Assembly: GCF_900497695.1 (NCBI RefSeq)
Contig: NZ_UIDD01000009.1
Coordinates: 1 to 64,000 of the forward strand
Origin: Pseudomonas wadenswilerensis
GTDB taxonomy: Bacteria > Pseudomonadota > Gammaproteobacteria > Pseudomonadales > Pseudomonadaceae
DNA length: 64,000 nucleotides
Direction of reading: 5' to 3'
Shown here: positions 33,802-42,128 of the stretch, one piece after another
Position numbering within the stretch: position 1 is the stretch's first letter
How the letters are laid out: every line of letters begins with the position of its first letter
Program-made: the position numbers and the translations under genes
Notes under the pieces: generated by a model
Databases searched by the model: none
The model's input: the letters and a program-made list of their open reading frames with translations, nothing else
What the model was told of the DNA's origin: nothing

Positions 33802-33984
33802 GAAAACTCCATGTTTTTGAATCTTCCATTAGTAAGAACAAGCCTCATGCGCACCGTGACGGTCGAGTGCGAAAAGCCACTATAGACAGTAAGGTTTCTC
33901 TGATCAAGCAAGCACAGGGCGTTTGTCCTGTACTGAAATGGCCCTAAAATCCGGTGGTTTATTAACGCTTTAGAGCCAGGATAT

Positions 33985-34110
33985 AGTCCTGGCATGCAGT
34001 CAGTGCGATCAGTCCTTGGTCGCCGTCACCGGTGATTCTGATAACTCGTTGAGCAGCCGCTGGGTCAAGTTCGCCTCGCGTGACTCCATGAACCACGCCG
34101 TCGATACCGG
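33985..34110 (-). pseudogene. Rz/Rz1 spanin remnant (copy 2)
   Basis: GAGCAGCCGCTGGGTCAAGT with CGCCTCGC and CCATGAACCACGCCG matches the 3' part of the intact spanin pair near 38750-38800. Only about 125 bases remain. The 69-aa phage gene follows directly. Confidence 0.6.
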
Positions 34111-34115
34111 ACTAT

Positions 34116-34325
34116 TTAATGAAGGGAGCGCGCAGGCCCGCCAAGCGACCGCAGCTGGTACTCGGTGACAGCCTGGTACAGCGACTCAGCCTCCAGTCGC
34201 AGGCGTTCGACCTCCTTTGCTGGCTGACCGGCGTCCTGGGCTGCATGGTAGCGGCGCTGCGCATCGATAGCCTGCTGAATCAGCGGTTCGCCGGCCTCCA
34301 CAACTCCTGTGAGGGTCTTCTTCAC
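34116..34325 (-). CDS. 69-aa phage-type protein (family copy 2)
   Basis: A 69-aa charged helical protein (MKKTLTGVVEAGEPLIQQAI...; RLRLEAESLYQAVTEYQLRSLGG). Related frames occur at 28355, 40935-40984, 51138-51277 and 52588-52797 in this window. The conserved features are MKR/K-TL-x-G-EAGEPL, a central A-hydrophobic helix and RLRLEAE. Function is unknown; its placement beside lysis genes suggests a phage structural or regulatory accessory. Confidence 0.65.
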   Translation of the reverse strand: MKKTLTGVVEAGEPLIQQAIDAQRRYHAAQDAGQPAKEVERLRLEAESLYQAVTEYQLRSLGGPARSLH

Positions 34326-34504
34326 GCTGCGGCTCCGGTTATTTGGTCAGTGCAGTATAGGCCAACGGCTATTCAGGCTTCGCTATGGATCAACCAGATC
34401 AGCGACGGCCACCAGCGTCACCTTCCGGCCAAAAGCGGACAGTCTCACGGGGACTGGGCTGGCGCGCTGAAAGCGTGTCCCGGCGAGCGTGCTTGAATGC
34501 CTTG

Positions 34505-34975
34505 CTATGTATTCCTTCGCCGAGTAAGCGGGAAGACAAATGGCTTTTCTTGAGTTAAATTTATTTCCTTTAGCTTGTATTTAAACCTAATATCACTACA
34601 ACTAAATCGTCGAATTAAATTTTTCACTTCAATATCACTTAGCTCGTAATTCCAAGGCTGAATTATAGAGCCACCCCTAACTTTATCGAAACCATACTTT
34701 TGCCCCAGGGCTACGGTGATAGTATTTTCAATCTCTGTAACCCAGAAACAATCGCCAATTGATCTAAAAGCCGCATGTAAATGAGTTGCTTTTCTCTCCC
34801 CCGTGAGACCGCTCTCCATATATTTGACAGCGCCCTTTTTCCTTAATGTAGAGTAAGGGCTCTTCTTACCATGGCTTCGCAGCCTTGATCTCAAACCCTT
34901 AGCTGTGCCCACGTACCATGAGTTCAGTTCAAGCTTCAAAATATAGATATACCAATTTCTAATTTCTTCACTCAT
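34505..34975 (-). CDS. GIY-YIG-like nuclease
   Basis: A 156-aa protein. WYIYILKLELNSWYVGTAK is the GIY-YIG element (YIY...YVG), followed by the catalytic-arginine helix GLRSRLRSHGKK. The downstream Glu lies in FWVTEIENTITVALGQKYG. A C-terminal helical part follows. It stands alone between the 69-aa phage gene and a CCGCTTTGGGTC repeat. It is AT-rich, typical of a transferred defence or selfish nuclease. Confidence 0.7.
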   Translation of the reverse strand: MSEEIRNWYIYILKLELNSWYVGTAKGLRSRLRSHGKKSPYSTLRKKGAVKYMESGLTGERKATHLHAAFRSIGDCFWVTEIENTITVALGQKYGFDKVRGGSIIQPWNYELSDIEVKNLIRRFSCSDIRFKYKLKEINLTQEKPFVFPLTRRRNT

Positions 34976-35345
34976 TTTCCGGAATCAAATTGTGCATAAC
35001 GATTAAGCTAATTCGTCTGAGACACTACTCGATCGCACTGAGCGTGTCTATTGCAAGTGGGTTACGCCGCACGGCAGGAATAGGTCTGCTGAGGTCGAAG
35101 CGTCTCATGCAGGTGTCTACCGGAGCGAGGGGTAGACCAAAAACGTCCGCTCTTGGCCGATTGCTGACCTTCGTGAAGGGCAGCTTTGGGTCGAAAGCGG
35201 TCGCTCTCGACTGACTGCTTTCGGCTAAGAGACTTGCCCGAAACCTCAGTGGGACGGGCAATTAGGCGATGGGCAGAGTAATCGACAGCTTTAGGAAACA
35301 AGCTGCGCTGGAGCAGCGATATACACACCCCTGCGCAGCAGAACC
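34976..35345. repeat. cassette-end repeat region (CCGCTTTGGGTC type)
   Basis: No gene is seen. Around 35140-35230 are ACGTCCGCTCTTGGCCGATT, CAGCTTTGGGTCGAAAGCGG and TGACTGCTTTCGGC, a degenerate copy of the inverted-terminus repeat seen intact at 38137-38218. It separates the GIY-YIG gene from the HNH/TerB cassette. Confidence 0.55.
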
Positions 35346-36944
35346 TTAAGTCGGAGAGGACGTAGTTAGCAGATACCCGTCCAACTCTTCGATCACGCTC
35401 ATTGACAGCGTCATCTGCGCATCAATGCGCGTATCCAGCGAGCCGATCATCTGTTTGTCCCGCTCAGCACGGACGGCACCGAACAGATCAATCTTGTCGA
35501 GCAGGTAGCAGACAAAAGTCATGCTCAGCGCGGTCGCCGCCCCCACTAGGACAGCTGTCAGCACCCCAGCAAACGGTGCAAACAGGGGGACCCCGAGAAT
35601 GAGCTTCTCGGCAGCCTCTTCTAGAACCACACCACCAATCACGACGCCACCTGCAGCAAGCAACTTCAAGGCTTCATGCGCTGCCTGGGCGAAGGTCATT
35701 TCCTCCGGCGGGAACAAGAAGGTCTTAAGTGCCTTGAGCAGGGAGAAAATTCCTTCACGAATCATTCGCACAGCGCGTTTGCCGGTGGTGACGAACAGGT
35801 TGATCATCACGGTCACGGCATTGGACACGAAGCCCGAAATGAAACCGCCGCTGAAACCATGCAGCATTTGTTCCCATCGCCCCGCTACCTTGACGCCAAC
35901 ACGCTTCAGGCGCTCACCCAGTTCGGCAAGGATGGTGTCGCTCTGGCGGCCGTTGCGGTACAGCTCCTTTATTTCGTCCAGGGCGCCGCTGAACAGCTCG
36001 ACCATGAGCATGCCAAAGGCCTGCTGGCTGCCCATCTTCAAGCCTTCGGTCATACCGGTCTGGGCTGCGTGAGTGGTGTAGTAGGCGGCTTTTTCCGAGG
36101 TGCTGGGCCCGTGGCGATCGGCGGTTTCTTGTCCACGCTTCAAAGCTTTTTCGACAAGTTTTCGATCAACCTTGTAATGCTCCTCATTGGTCACCTGCCT
36201 TCCATTAGACTTTTTCTCCAGCCACTCTAATTTTTCATCATCATTCATTGAGTTATTTATGTGGCGCTGGGTGGATATCAGGTTCTCGGTATCAGTCCCA
36301 AAATCGGCGCGTTGGGTTTTAGACTGCATGAAGCCACCATTCTGGTGGTATGTCTTCAGCGGTATGATGTGGTCGGGGCTGGTCTGATCGCCTTTGACCG
36401 TTTCACCGGTGTAGCCATCACGGAGCTTCTGTTCTTTGTCCAGTTGGCCTCTGGTAAAAGTCGATCCCACCGATTTTTCACCGACCCCAGCGAATTTCTT
36501 ACCTTGGCTGTTCAAACCCCTGTCATAGTCATCGCGGTTGTATTTTTCTTCGTCAGGATTGGCGTAGAAGTCCTGCCGGGCATTGTGAACGGTCGTCACA
36601 TTGCCCCCCTGCTTGTCATACACTGCCAGGAACTTACCCAGCCCCAGTGGACCGGCAATGGCGCCGATAATGTCGCGCTGTGCTTTGGCCAACAGGTCGT
36701 CCACCCGGACCTGGTCGAACTCCTGGTCAAGCTCTCTGAGCAACTCGTGAGCATCCCGTGGGGCGGCCTGCAGCGCGAGGCTCAACGAGGAGAGGTAGTC
36801 CAGGCTGGCGAGACGTGCACTGTCGGTCTGCTTCGTCAGCAGCGCCGCTACATCTTCAGGTGCGGCAGCGACGTGAAGCAGCGGGCGGTTGGCCAGTTGC
36901 TCGCGCAGGGCCTGTTGTTTTCTGAACTGTTCGAGCTTGCTCAT
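35346..36944 (-). CDS. HNH nuclease with C-terminal membrane segments
   Basis: A 532-aa protein. Residues 100-240 contain an HNH-type domain: TSPDHIIPLKTYHQNGG (D191, H192), then NLISTQRHINNSM (N221, H228, N230). The C-terminal third has Gly/Ala-rich hydrophobic helices (GGFISGFVSNAVTVMINLFV; ALKLLAAGGVVIGGVVLEEA; FAGVLTAVLVGAATALSMTF) that could insert in a membrane. GAGGAA lies seven bases before ATG 36944, and the gene starts 12 bp after the TerB-like gene, so they form an operon. A damage- or phage-triggered effector is inferred. Confidence 0.7.
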   Translation of the reverse strand: MSKLEQFRKQQALREQLANRPLLHVAAAPEDVAALLTKQTDSARLASLDYLSSLSLALQAAPRDAHELLRELDQEFDQVRVDDLLAKAQRDIIGAIAGPLGLGKFLAVYDKQGGNVTTVHNARQDFYANPDEEKYNRDDYDRGLNSQGKKFAGVGEKSVGSTFTRGQLDKEQKLRDGYTGETVKGDQTSPDHIIPLKTYHQNGGFMQSKTQRADFGTDTENLISTQRHINNSMNDDEKLEWLEKKSNGRQVTNEEHYKVDRKLVEKALKRGQETADRHGPSTSEKAAYYTTHAAQTGMTEGLKMGSQQAFGMLMVELFSGALDEIKELYRNGRQSDTILAELGERLKRVGVKVAGRWEQMLHGFSGGFISGFVSNAVTVMINLFVTTGKRAVRMIREGIFSLLKALKTFLFPPEEMTFAQAAHEALKLLAAGGVVIGGVVLEEAAEKLILGVPLFAPFAGVLTAVLVGAATALSMTFVCYLLDKIDLFGAVRAERDKQMIGSLDTRIDAQMTLSMSVIEELDGYLLTTSSPT

Positions 36945-36955
36945 CGGTGCTTTCC

Positions 36956-37915
36956 TCACGCGGTTTTCAGGCTGTTCCAAGCTTGCATGAAGGCTGCTTC
37001 CTGCGGGTGTACGGCATCGTCCGAGTGCACTACCAGGTTGATGATTTCGTCGAAGATGGACAGGCTCATGCCCGATTTTTTTGCCAGCTCGAAGGCTTCC
37101 TTCACCGTCGGCGGTTGCTGGTAGAGCGACTCGATTTTGGCTTTGACCGCTTCTGGGATGGCGTCGGCCGAGAGGCCATTGATGAACAGCTCGATGTTTG
37201 CCCGTTCGGAGGGTGTGATATCGCCGTCGCATTGGGCGGTCGCGACGGCCACGGCGTTCAGGGCGATAATTGCATTGAAGTGTTCGCCGGCTGCCTTGAG
37301 GCTTTCCATAGCTTTCTCGAGGCGCTCTTTGAGCATCGAGATTTCAGCCAACTGCTCGGCTTTGGTTTGCTTGACGCCAGCATCAAACCCGGCCTTACGT
37401 GCTTCCTCGTCTCCGTCCAGGTTCGCGGCCACCACGGCACCGGCAACACCAGCGCCCACGGCAGCAGCGATGGTGCCGGCGCCGGCGAGTGAGCCCAGCA
37501 GACTAGCGCCACCGATCAGCGATCCACCGCCGGTAAAGGGTGCTGCCGCGACGGCACCCACGCCGATCGCAGCACCGCCGAGCACTTTCAGGTAGTCAAT
37601 TTCCTTATCACCGGAGACCACGTCGCCGACGTAATCGCGAGTGGCGTCGTAGCTGTCGGAGACGACGTCACCCACTGTTTCTGCCGCGTCGGACAGCGTT
37701 TCGACAGTGGAGCTGTAGACATTGGAGGCGGTTTCGGACACTGCGTCGGCCACATTGCCGACCGTTTCGCGGGTGGCGTCATACGCATCGGAGACAGTAT
37801 CGGCCACTTTGTCAGCCACGTCGCTGACGGTTTCCTTGGCCGAGTCGTAAGCGCGAGACAGGGCGTCGCCGATGGACGAGAAAACAAAAGTGCAGCCCAA
37901 TGTGTCGCGGGCCAT
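36956..37915 (-). CDS. TerB-like protein with glycine zipper and 11-mer helical repeats
   Basis: About 319 aa. Residues 15-90 are amphipathic repeats (AYDSAKETVSDVADKVADTV, AYDATRETVGNVADAVSETA) like LEA or apolipoprotein helices. Residues 105-155 form a glycine-zipper hydrophobic stretch (GGAAIGVGAVAAAPFTGGGS). The C-terminal 140 residues form a TerB/tellurite-resistance-like helical domain with the acidic CDGDITPSERANIELFI and HSDDAVHPQEAAFM motifs. The start is uncertain; ATG 37915 has weak GAGAG upstream and the frame is open to 38050. It is transcribed with the HNH gene. Function is unknown. Confidence 0.65.
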   Translation of the reverse strand: MARDTLGCTFVFSSIGDALSRAYDSAKETVSDVADKVADTVSDAYDATRETVGNVADAVSETASNVYSSTVETLSDAAETVGDVVSDSYDATRDYVGDVVSGDKEIDYLKVLGGAAIGVGAVAAAPFTGGGSLIGGASLLGSLAGAGTIAAAVGAGVAGAVVAANLDGDEEARKAGFDAGVKQTKAEQLAEISMLKERLEKAMESLKAAGEHFNAIIALNAVAVATAQCDGDITPSERANIELFINGLSADAIPEAVKAKIESLYQQPPTVKEAFELAKKSGMSLSIFDEIINLVVHSDDAVHPQEAAFMQAWNSLKTA

Positions 37916-38136
37916 CGGTTCGCTCTCGTGGCTAACCAGGTTGGCACCGAAGCCTTGAGCCGATTGCAGGAAGATACGTCGATACATGAGCAGGCCATCC
38001 ATGGTGGACAAAAGTGCCTGCGATTCTCCATAGGGTGCGCATGGTGTCAATATGCCTGCAGCATTTTCGAATGGCCTCTGTTCATGCGGTACGAAGGCCT
38101 CCCTAATTTGCCTGGTAAGGACCTTCAGGTGAGCGT

Positions 38137-38218
38137 CCGCTTTGGGTCCAGGCTGTGTGAAAACCTTCGACGCGATCCGACTGGGATCGATCCAGAGGCG
38201 CTAACCGACCCAAAGCGG
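38137..38218. repeat. 82-bp element with perfect 12-bp inverted ends
   Basis: CCGCTTTGGGTC at 38137-38148 and GACCCAAAGCGG at 38207-38218 are exact reverse complements. Similar ends occur at 35181, 38619, 43860/43930 and 52436. It is intergenic, at the upstream end of the TerB/HNH operon, and looks like a small non-autonomous mobile or REP-like repeat. Confidence 0.65.
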
Positions 38219-38279
38219 TCATCTCTGTGTTCCGGTATTTTTATGCCGATGCTCGGACAATTGATAGGCAGGTTGATCT

Positions 38280-38591
38280 ATGGCCAGAAGCGTTAGGCTT
38301 CAAAAAAAACTTCATACACGGCATCTGATGGCGATAGCTGAAGAAGTGGTGCTTGATGATAACCTTGTTGGAAAGCTATGGGCGCTCAACCGAGGTGACA
38401 GATTTGAGTTGAATTCAGCCTCCTTCAGTTCTGGATCTGTTCAAAAGTACCGCTTGGAATACGTGATAACGAGAGGCCCTGTGTTTGGGCACTGGCTTTA
38501 CAAAGAATTTGATCCAGGGGAACTTGTATTATTTTTTACGGCAAAAGACTTTGACGGCATTTGCCATGGCTGGACTCTGTTTGACGAGTGA
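38280..38591 (+). CDS. hypothetical protein (103 aa)
   Basis: A small soluble protein. LDDNLVGKLWALNRGDRFEL and GPVFGHWLYKEFDPGELVLFF suggest a compact beta-rich domain. AGGCAGG lies seven bases before the ATG. It is bounded on both sides by CCGCTTTGGGTC repeats, so it looks like a single-gene cassette. No family is recognised. Confidence 0.5.
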   Translation: MARSVRLQKKLHTRHLMAIAEEVVLDDNLVGKLWALNRGDRFELNSASFSSGSVQKYRLEYVITRGPVFGHWLYKEFDPGELVLFFTAKDFDGICHGWTLFDE

Positions 38592-38618
38592 CAGCCTCAG
38601 TTTTAGCTCTCTGAGAGG

Positions 38619-38636
38619 CCGCTTTGGGTCGAAAGC
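38619..38636. repeat. partial cassette-end repeat
   Basis: CCGCTTTGGGTCGAAAGC is one end of the repeat found intact at 38137-38218. It follows the 103-aa gene and adjoins the spanin gene stop. Confidence 0.55.
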
Positions 38637-38663
38637 AGCCGTCTGGGCTTGCCTTTTTCCAGC

Positions 38664-39188
38664 TCACCGCCCAATGTCTCGGACGTAGGCTTGGCACGCC
38701 CGTAGGGCAATCAATCCTTGGTCACCGGTATCGGTGATGGCGACAATTCGTTGAGCAGCCGCTGGGTCAAGTTCGCCTCGCGGGGCTCCATGAACCACGC
38801 CGCCGGCGCCGGTGGTGGCTGGCACCCCACAGCCACTACCCTGGGCTGGGGCGGCGAGTAGGACTGACAGCCGGAGATCAGAAGTAGCGAGGCGATCGCG
38901 CAGGCGAACCTGGTTTGCTTGAGCATTGGTCAGCTCCTGGTGGTGGACTTTGTCGTTGGTCTGCAGCTGATCCTCAATGGCGCGGCGCCGGGCTTGCTCA
39001 GCCTCCTGCCAGTTGATCACCGCCACAGCAGCGGCCTCTCGTTCAGCCTGGAACTCATTGGCAAGCTTCGCGCTCCTGGCCTGCCACTCGGCATCCATCG
39101 TCGAGCGACCGTGCTCGTAGGTACCCCAGAACGCCCAGGCCACCAGCGCCAGCGACACTACCGCGCCGATCGTGCGCGCGCTGATCAC
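38664..39188 (-). CDS. phage lysis i-spanin (Rz-like)
   Basis: A 174-aa protein. The N-terminal transmembrane helix (about residues 7-24, TIGAVVSLALVAWAFWGTY) is followed by a long coiled coil (DAEWQARSAKLANEFQAEREAAAVAVINWQ and QANQVRLRDRLATSD) as in Rz spanins. The C-terminal GLIALRACQAYVRDIGR is typical. It works with Rz1 to fuse inner and outer membranes during lysis. Rz1 is nested in another frame inside it. It overlaps the endolysin by four bases. Confidence 0.85.
   Translation of the reverse strand: MISARTIGAVVSLALVAWAFWGTYEHGRSTMDAEWQARSAKLANEFQAEREAAAVAVINWQEAEQARRRAIEDQLQTNDKVHHQELTNAQANQVRLRDRLATSDLRLSVLLAAPAQGSGCGVPATTGAGGVVHGAPRGELDPAAAQRIVAITDTGDQGLIALRACQAYVRDIGR
38711..38926 (-). 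CDS. phage lysis o-spanin lipoprotein (Rz1-like), nested in Rz
   Basis: A 71-aa prolipoprotein encoded in a different frame inside Rz, the classical nested spanin layout. The lipobox is SLLLISGCQS with the lipidated Cys near residue 20. The mature part is Pro-rich (SPPQPRVVAVGCQPPPAPAA). It is the outer-membrane partner of Rz. Confidence 0.82.
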   Translation of the reverse strand: MLKQTRFACAIASLLLISGCQSYSPPQPRVVAVGCQPPPAPAAWFMEPREANLTQRLLNELSPSPIPVTKD

Positions 39189-39805
39189 GCCAGCGCCTTC
39201 AACGCGCGGTCATACAGCGCTTTCCGCTCAGCGGCGCCGTGCGGTACCCGGCCAGGCTTTCCGGTGTTGATCACGCTGCCGATATCCTGGAAGCGGCCGG
39301 CGTCGGCCAGCTCGTTCAGGCCGTGGGTCGACCACCACCAGGCGGCGGACATGGCGGCGTGCTCGGGGTGCTCGAGCAGCTCGGGCTTCTCTTCCAGCGG
39401 CAGAGCTAAGCCGGCGCCGGCGGCGGCATAGTTCGCCCGGCCGGTGAGCTGGATCAGGCCACGTCCACGGTACCGCCAGCCGTCCCCCAGTCGAGTGTTG
39501 CCCATGCGCCCGCTGTACACGATGTCGGCAATCTTCTCCGGCTGCCGCGCGCAGACTGCCGCTGAAGCCGCGGTGAACCGGGTGGGCCAGGTGCGCACCA
39601 GCGCCTCGGCGCTGTAGTTCAGGTTCTCCACCAGGTTGCGCAGCTGACCCGACTCATGCCCAACCTGGGCCAGGAACGCCGCCACACGCACCGGGCTGTC
39701 GATCTTGTAGCGCGCTATGGCCCGGTTCAGCGCAGGCAAAAAAATACCCGCGACTGGGCGGGCGTTCGGGAGTATCTGCAAAAGCTGCTGCATTGTAATT
39801 GGCAT
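39185..39805 (-). CDS. GH19-family phage endolysin
   Basis: A 206-aa chitinase-class/GH19 lysozyme that degrades peptidoglycan. Motifs: FLAQVGHESGQL (catalytic Glu region), LVRTWPTRF, YSGRMGNTRLGDGWRYRGRGLIQLTGRANY, and the C-terminal INTGKPGRVPHGAAERKALYDRAL. The start MPITMQQLLQ at 39805 has AGG ten bases upstream. It is followed, with a four-base overlap, by Rz/Rz1, giving an intact lysis cassette. These genes serve both prophages and tailocins. Confidence 0.9.
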   Translation of the reverse strand: MPITMQQLLQILPNARPVAGIFLPALNRAIARYKIDSPVRVAAFLAQVGHESGQLRNLVENLNYSAEALVRTWPTRFTAASAAVCARQPEKIADIVYSGRMGNTRLGDGWRYRGRGLIQLTGRANYAAAGAGLALPLEEKPELLEHPEHAAMSAAWWWSTHGLNELADAGRFQDIGSVINTGKPGRVPHGAAERKALYDRALKALA

Positions 39806-39857
39806 GGGCTTAAAACCTCGGATTACAGGAAAGAAAAAGCCCCGGCAGTGCGGGGCT

Positions 39858-40469
39858 TTATTGGGTGTGTTCCGCGTCTTGCGGCGGCGGCGCAGTGGCA
39901 TCCTCTGGGCTTGCCGGCCACTCAATCGACAAGGGATAGCCTGGCTGTTGCTCAAGGCGATTCAGGGCGATGCGGTAGCGCTTCCAGGCCAGCAGCATTG
40001 CCTGCTCATGCTCCGACGCCTCCCCGAGGTCGACCGCATCCTGCAGGGGAGCGATACGCATAGAGGCATTGGCCAGCCTCTCGTCACGAAGGGACAGACC
40101 TTTGGTGCGGATGCTCTCCTTCTGCGCGTCAACATCAAGAACCCAGGCGCCGCCGTCCCAGTAGTGGAAGTCCCCCGGAAAAGGCTGGCGGGTAAGCTCA
40201 GGCGGCAGAGCGCCTAACGCGGCGTGATCCTGAGCCGCACCGGTAGCAACGTCGTAAACGGGGCCCCGGTTGTCTTCCACTAGGGCCCAGGCCTTGCCAG
40301 CCAAATCGCGAACAACGGCATGGCCTGGCACAGGCTCCGGCGGCGAATCGGTATAGGCATAGCCAGGAATCAACCAGTGCTCGGCATCGAGCGGGTCAGG
40401 GTCTGCCACTCCCCGGCCGATGTACTCCAGGGTTTGAGGGTGGGCGTTGTAGATAACAGGTGCGTTCAT
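39858..40469 (-). CDS. tail-fibre assembly protein
   Basis: A 203-aa phage chaperone-like protein. The N-terminal MNAPVIYNAHPQTLEYIG and the mid-segment PGDFHYWDGGAWVLDVDAQKE are followed by the C-terminal RLEQQPGYPLSIEWPASPE. Together these are the usual layout of caudoviral tail-fibre assembly proteins. It lies just after the tail-fibre fragment, as in intact phages. The ATG at 40469 was chosen over a TTG-led extension. Confidence 0.85.
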   Translation of the reverse strand: MNAPVIYNAHPQTLEYIGRGVADPDPLDAEHWLIPGYAYTDSPPEPVPGHAVVRDLAGKAWALVEDNRGPVYDVATGAAQDHAALGALPPELTRQPFPGDFHYWDGGAWVLDVDAQKESIRTKGLSLRDERLANASMRIAPLQDAVDLGEASEHEQAMLLAWKRYRIALNRLEQQPGYPLSIEWPASPEDATAPPPQDAEHTQ

Positions 40470-40801
40470 TTGAAGTCTCGTCAATATTTGATGCAAGCAA
40501 GCAGCGCAACGTTGCGCGGCCGCGATTCGGTGCCGCCCTCTGCGGAAACGGTGACTGGGTGGACGTGCGCGCCATCGACGCCGACAGTGCCGGTTACCGC
40601 GTGGGTATGTACGCCGTCGAGCGCGCCAGTAATCAATGTGCTTACGCCCGTGCCGCCAGAACTACGCCCCGCTAGCACTGCGGGCGCACCGTCTGCCCAG
40701 CCCCCGTAAACCGTTTGTGCGTGCGTGTGGCCGCCCGAGGCGGTGGCAAGACCGCTAAAGGGGTGTGCGTGCCCACCAGCTGCACCCGTTGTAGCACCGT
40801 G

Positions 40802-40862
40802 GGTAGAGCTCTTCCTGGTCCTATTTAAGGGTTCAGGGCGACAGTGCAGGAAGAGCTCTACC
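40802..40862. repeat. perfect 16-bp inverted repeat at the tail-fibre breakpoint
   Basis: GGTAGAGCTCTTCCTG at 40802-40817 and CAGGAAGAGCTCTACC at 40847-40862 are exact reverse complements separated by 29 bases. It sits where tail-fibre sequence ends and foreign sequence begins. Confidence 0.75.
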
Positions 40863-40889
40863 AATGCAGCCGAACGGAAATTAATTGCG

Positions 40890-40945
40890 ATGGCAAAGTC
40901 ATTCAAACAGATGATCAAGGACGGCGAGGTTCGTCGAATCAAGGG
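40890..40945 (+). pseudogene. ParB-like N-terminal fragment
   Basis: From ATG 40890 the frame reads MAKSFKQMIKDGEVRRIKG, like the opening of ParB/partition-type proteins. It runs at about 40945 into the antisense of the 69-aa gene. Only about 18 codons remain. Confidence 0.35.
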
Positions 40946-41255
40946 CTCTCCCGCCTCGATCATACCCTTCAGTGTTCTTTTCACAGCCCGACCTCCCGCT
41001 TGCCTGGAGTCAGTTTAGCGCCAGGCTGATCGCCCCGATGATGGATTGGGCATAGCTTTCATAAAGGCTAATGATCTCAAGCCTCCCATCCACATCCCGG
41101 CGGACATGTACTATTTTTTTGTACCAATCACGGCATGCCAATGCTGACGATGGCCTTCGCCCGTCGATCGGTTATCATCCCTGCCAGGATCAGCTGCCTA
41201 CCGGACTGGAGCACACTGCCTCCTGTTTCACACCGTATCTACTAATGGATTCACA

Positions 41256-42128
41256 ATGGAACTGAAATGTGCATGGTGGAATTGCAAGTTAAGCCCTCCG
41301 ATGAATGGCGCAAAAAAATACCCCATCACCGAAAACTTTAACTGTGTGATCGATGCACTCTTGCAACGAAGTGTTGATATCCTAGGGCTCTGCGAGGTAA
41401 ATCGCGATAACATCCAGCACCTTGAATTTTTTTTGGCCGAACGAAAATACAGCAAATACGAAATACTTGACCTGTACTCGCCAGGAAAATCAATTGATGA
41501 TTTCTGCCTAATCTTCAACACTGAAAAGCTTTCACTTTCAACTGACGCCATTTTAGCAAATATTAAAGACAGCCTTACTGATCAATGGTTGAAAGCAGGG
41601 GTATTTGTTGGTTTAACCCCGAACCATGGCGAGGAAATATTTTTCGGTTTATCACATTGGCAAAGCCGGGGAACCTACCATGTGGGTAGTGCCGAAAGGC
41701 TTAGACTGGGAGATGCATTACGTACTAAGGCCCTGTCGATTTTGGATGCAAACCCAAATTGCCCTATTGTACTCCTTGGAGACTACAATGATGAACCTTA
41801 TGACCTCTCTATTGTTAGAGGTATAGGATCAAGCAGGGATTCGAATTTTGTAAAGAGATCCAACAAATTTTTCTACAATCCCTTTTGGGCTCGCCTAGCG
41901 CCACACCCTGGCGGGCCTGGTGGAACCTTTGTGCACTCAAAACTTATCGCCAGCGAGGGTGCAATTTTCGACCAAATTCTATTTTCCTCTCACTTTGTAA
42001 GAGAGTGGGAATTCAAAGAACACGCCACCATTCTTTCAGATATCACATTTTTCGAACCTAATTTCGAGTGGAAAGACATCTCCGACCACTACCCAATCCT
42101 AAGTCATGTCGCAAGGGTTACATCATGA
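41256..42128 (+). CDS. endonuclease/exonuclease/phosphatase (EEP) family protein
   Basis: A 290-aa EEP-fold nuclease or phosphodiesterase. The motifs appear in order: CAWWNCK (N9), LGLCEVN (E47), SHWQSRG, IVLLGDYNDEP (D and N), and DISDHYPIL (D, H). All catalytic residues are present. It is AT-rich, unlike the phage lysis genes before it, and is translationally coupled by four bases (ATGA) to the next gene. It probably forms a two-gene defence cassette. DNA, RNA or nucleotide substrates are possible. Confidence 0.82.
   Translation: MELKCAWWNCKLSPPMNGAKKYPITENFNCVIDALLQRSVDILGLCEVNRDNIQHLEFFLAERKYSKYEILDLYSPGKSIDDFCLIFNTEKLSLSTDAILANIKDSLTDQWLKAGVFVGLTPNHGEEIFFGLSHWQSRGTYHVGSAERLRLGDALRTKALSILDANPNCPIVLLGDYNDEPYDLSIVRGIGSSRDSNFVKRSNKFFYNPFWARLAPHPGGPGGTFVHSKLIASEGAIFDQILFSSHFVREWEFKEHATILSDITFFEPNFEWKDISDHYPILSHVARVTS

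Larger units (their letters stand above)
40481..40984 (-). pseudogene. chimeric remnant: 69-aa family start joined to tail-fibre tip
   Basis: The 167-aa frame opens with MKRTLKGMIEAGEPLIRR, the start of the 69-aa phage family. It passes through an unrelated joining stretch and ends as a tail-fibre collar tip (HAHPFSGLATASGGHTH, HVHPVTVSAEGGTESRPRNV, ALLACIKY). The joining part carries a perfect 16-bp inverted repeat and, on the opposite strand, the start of a ParB-like frame. It is a deletion or inversion junction rather than a functional gene. Confidence 0.65.

Noticed and set aside
29342..34325. CRISPR array or tRNA attachment site near the integrase remnant
   Set aside because: No regularly spaced direct repeats and no tRNA-like cloverleaf sequence were seen. 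The repeats here are dispersed phage gene copies.
35346..37232. Longer 628-aa version of the HNH protein
   Set aside because: The extra N-terminal 96 residues lie antisense-free but inside the upstream TerB-like gene in another frame and have no ribosome site. MSKLEQF at 36944 has one and fits the operon spacing.
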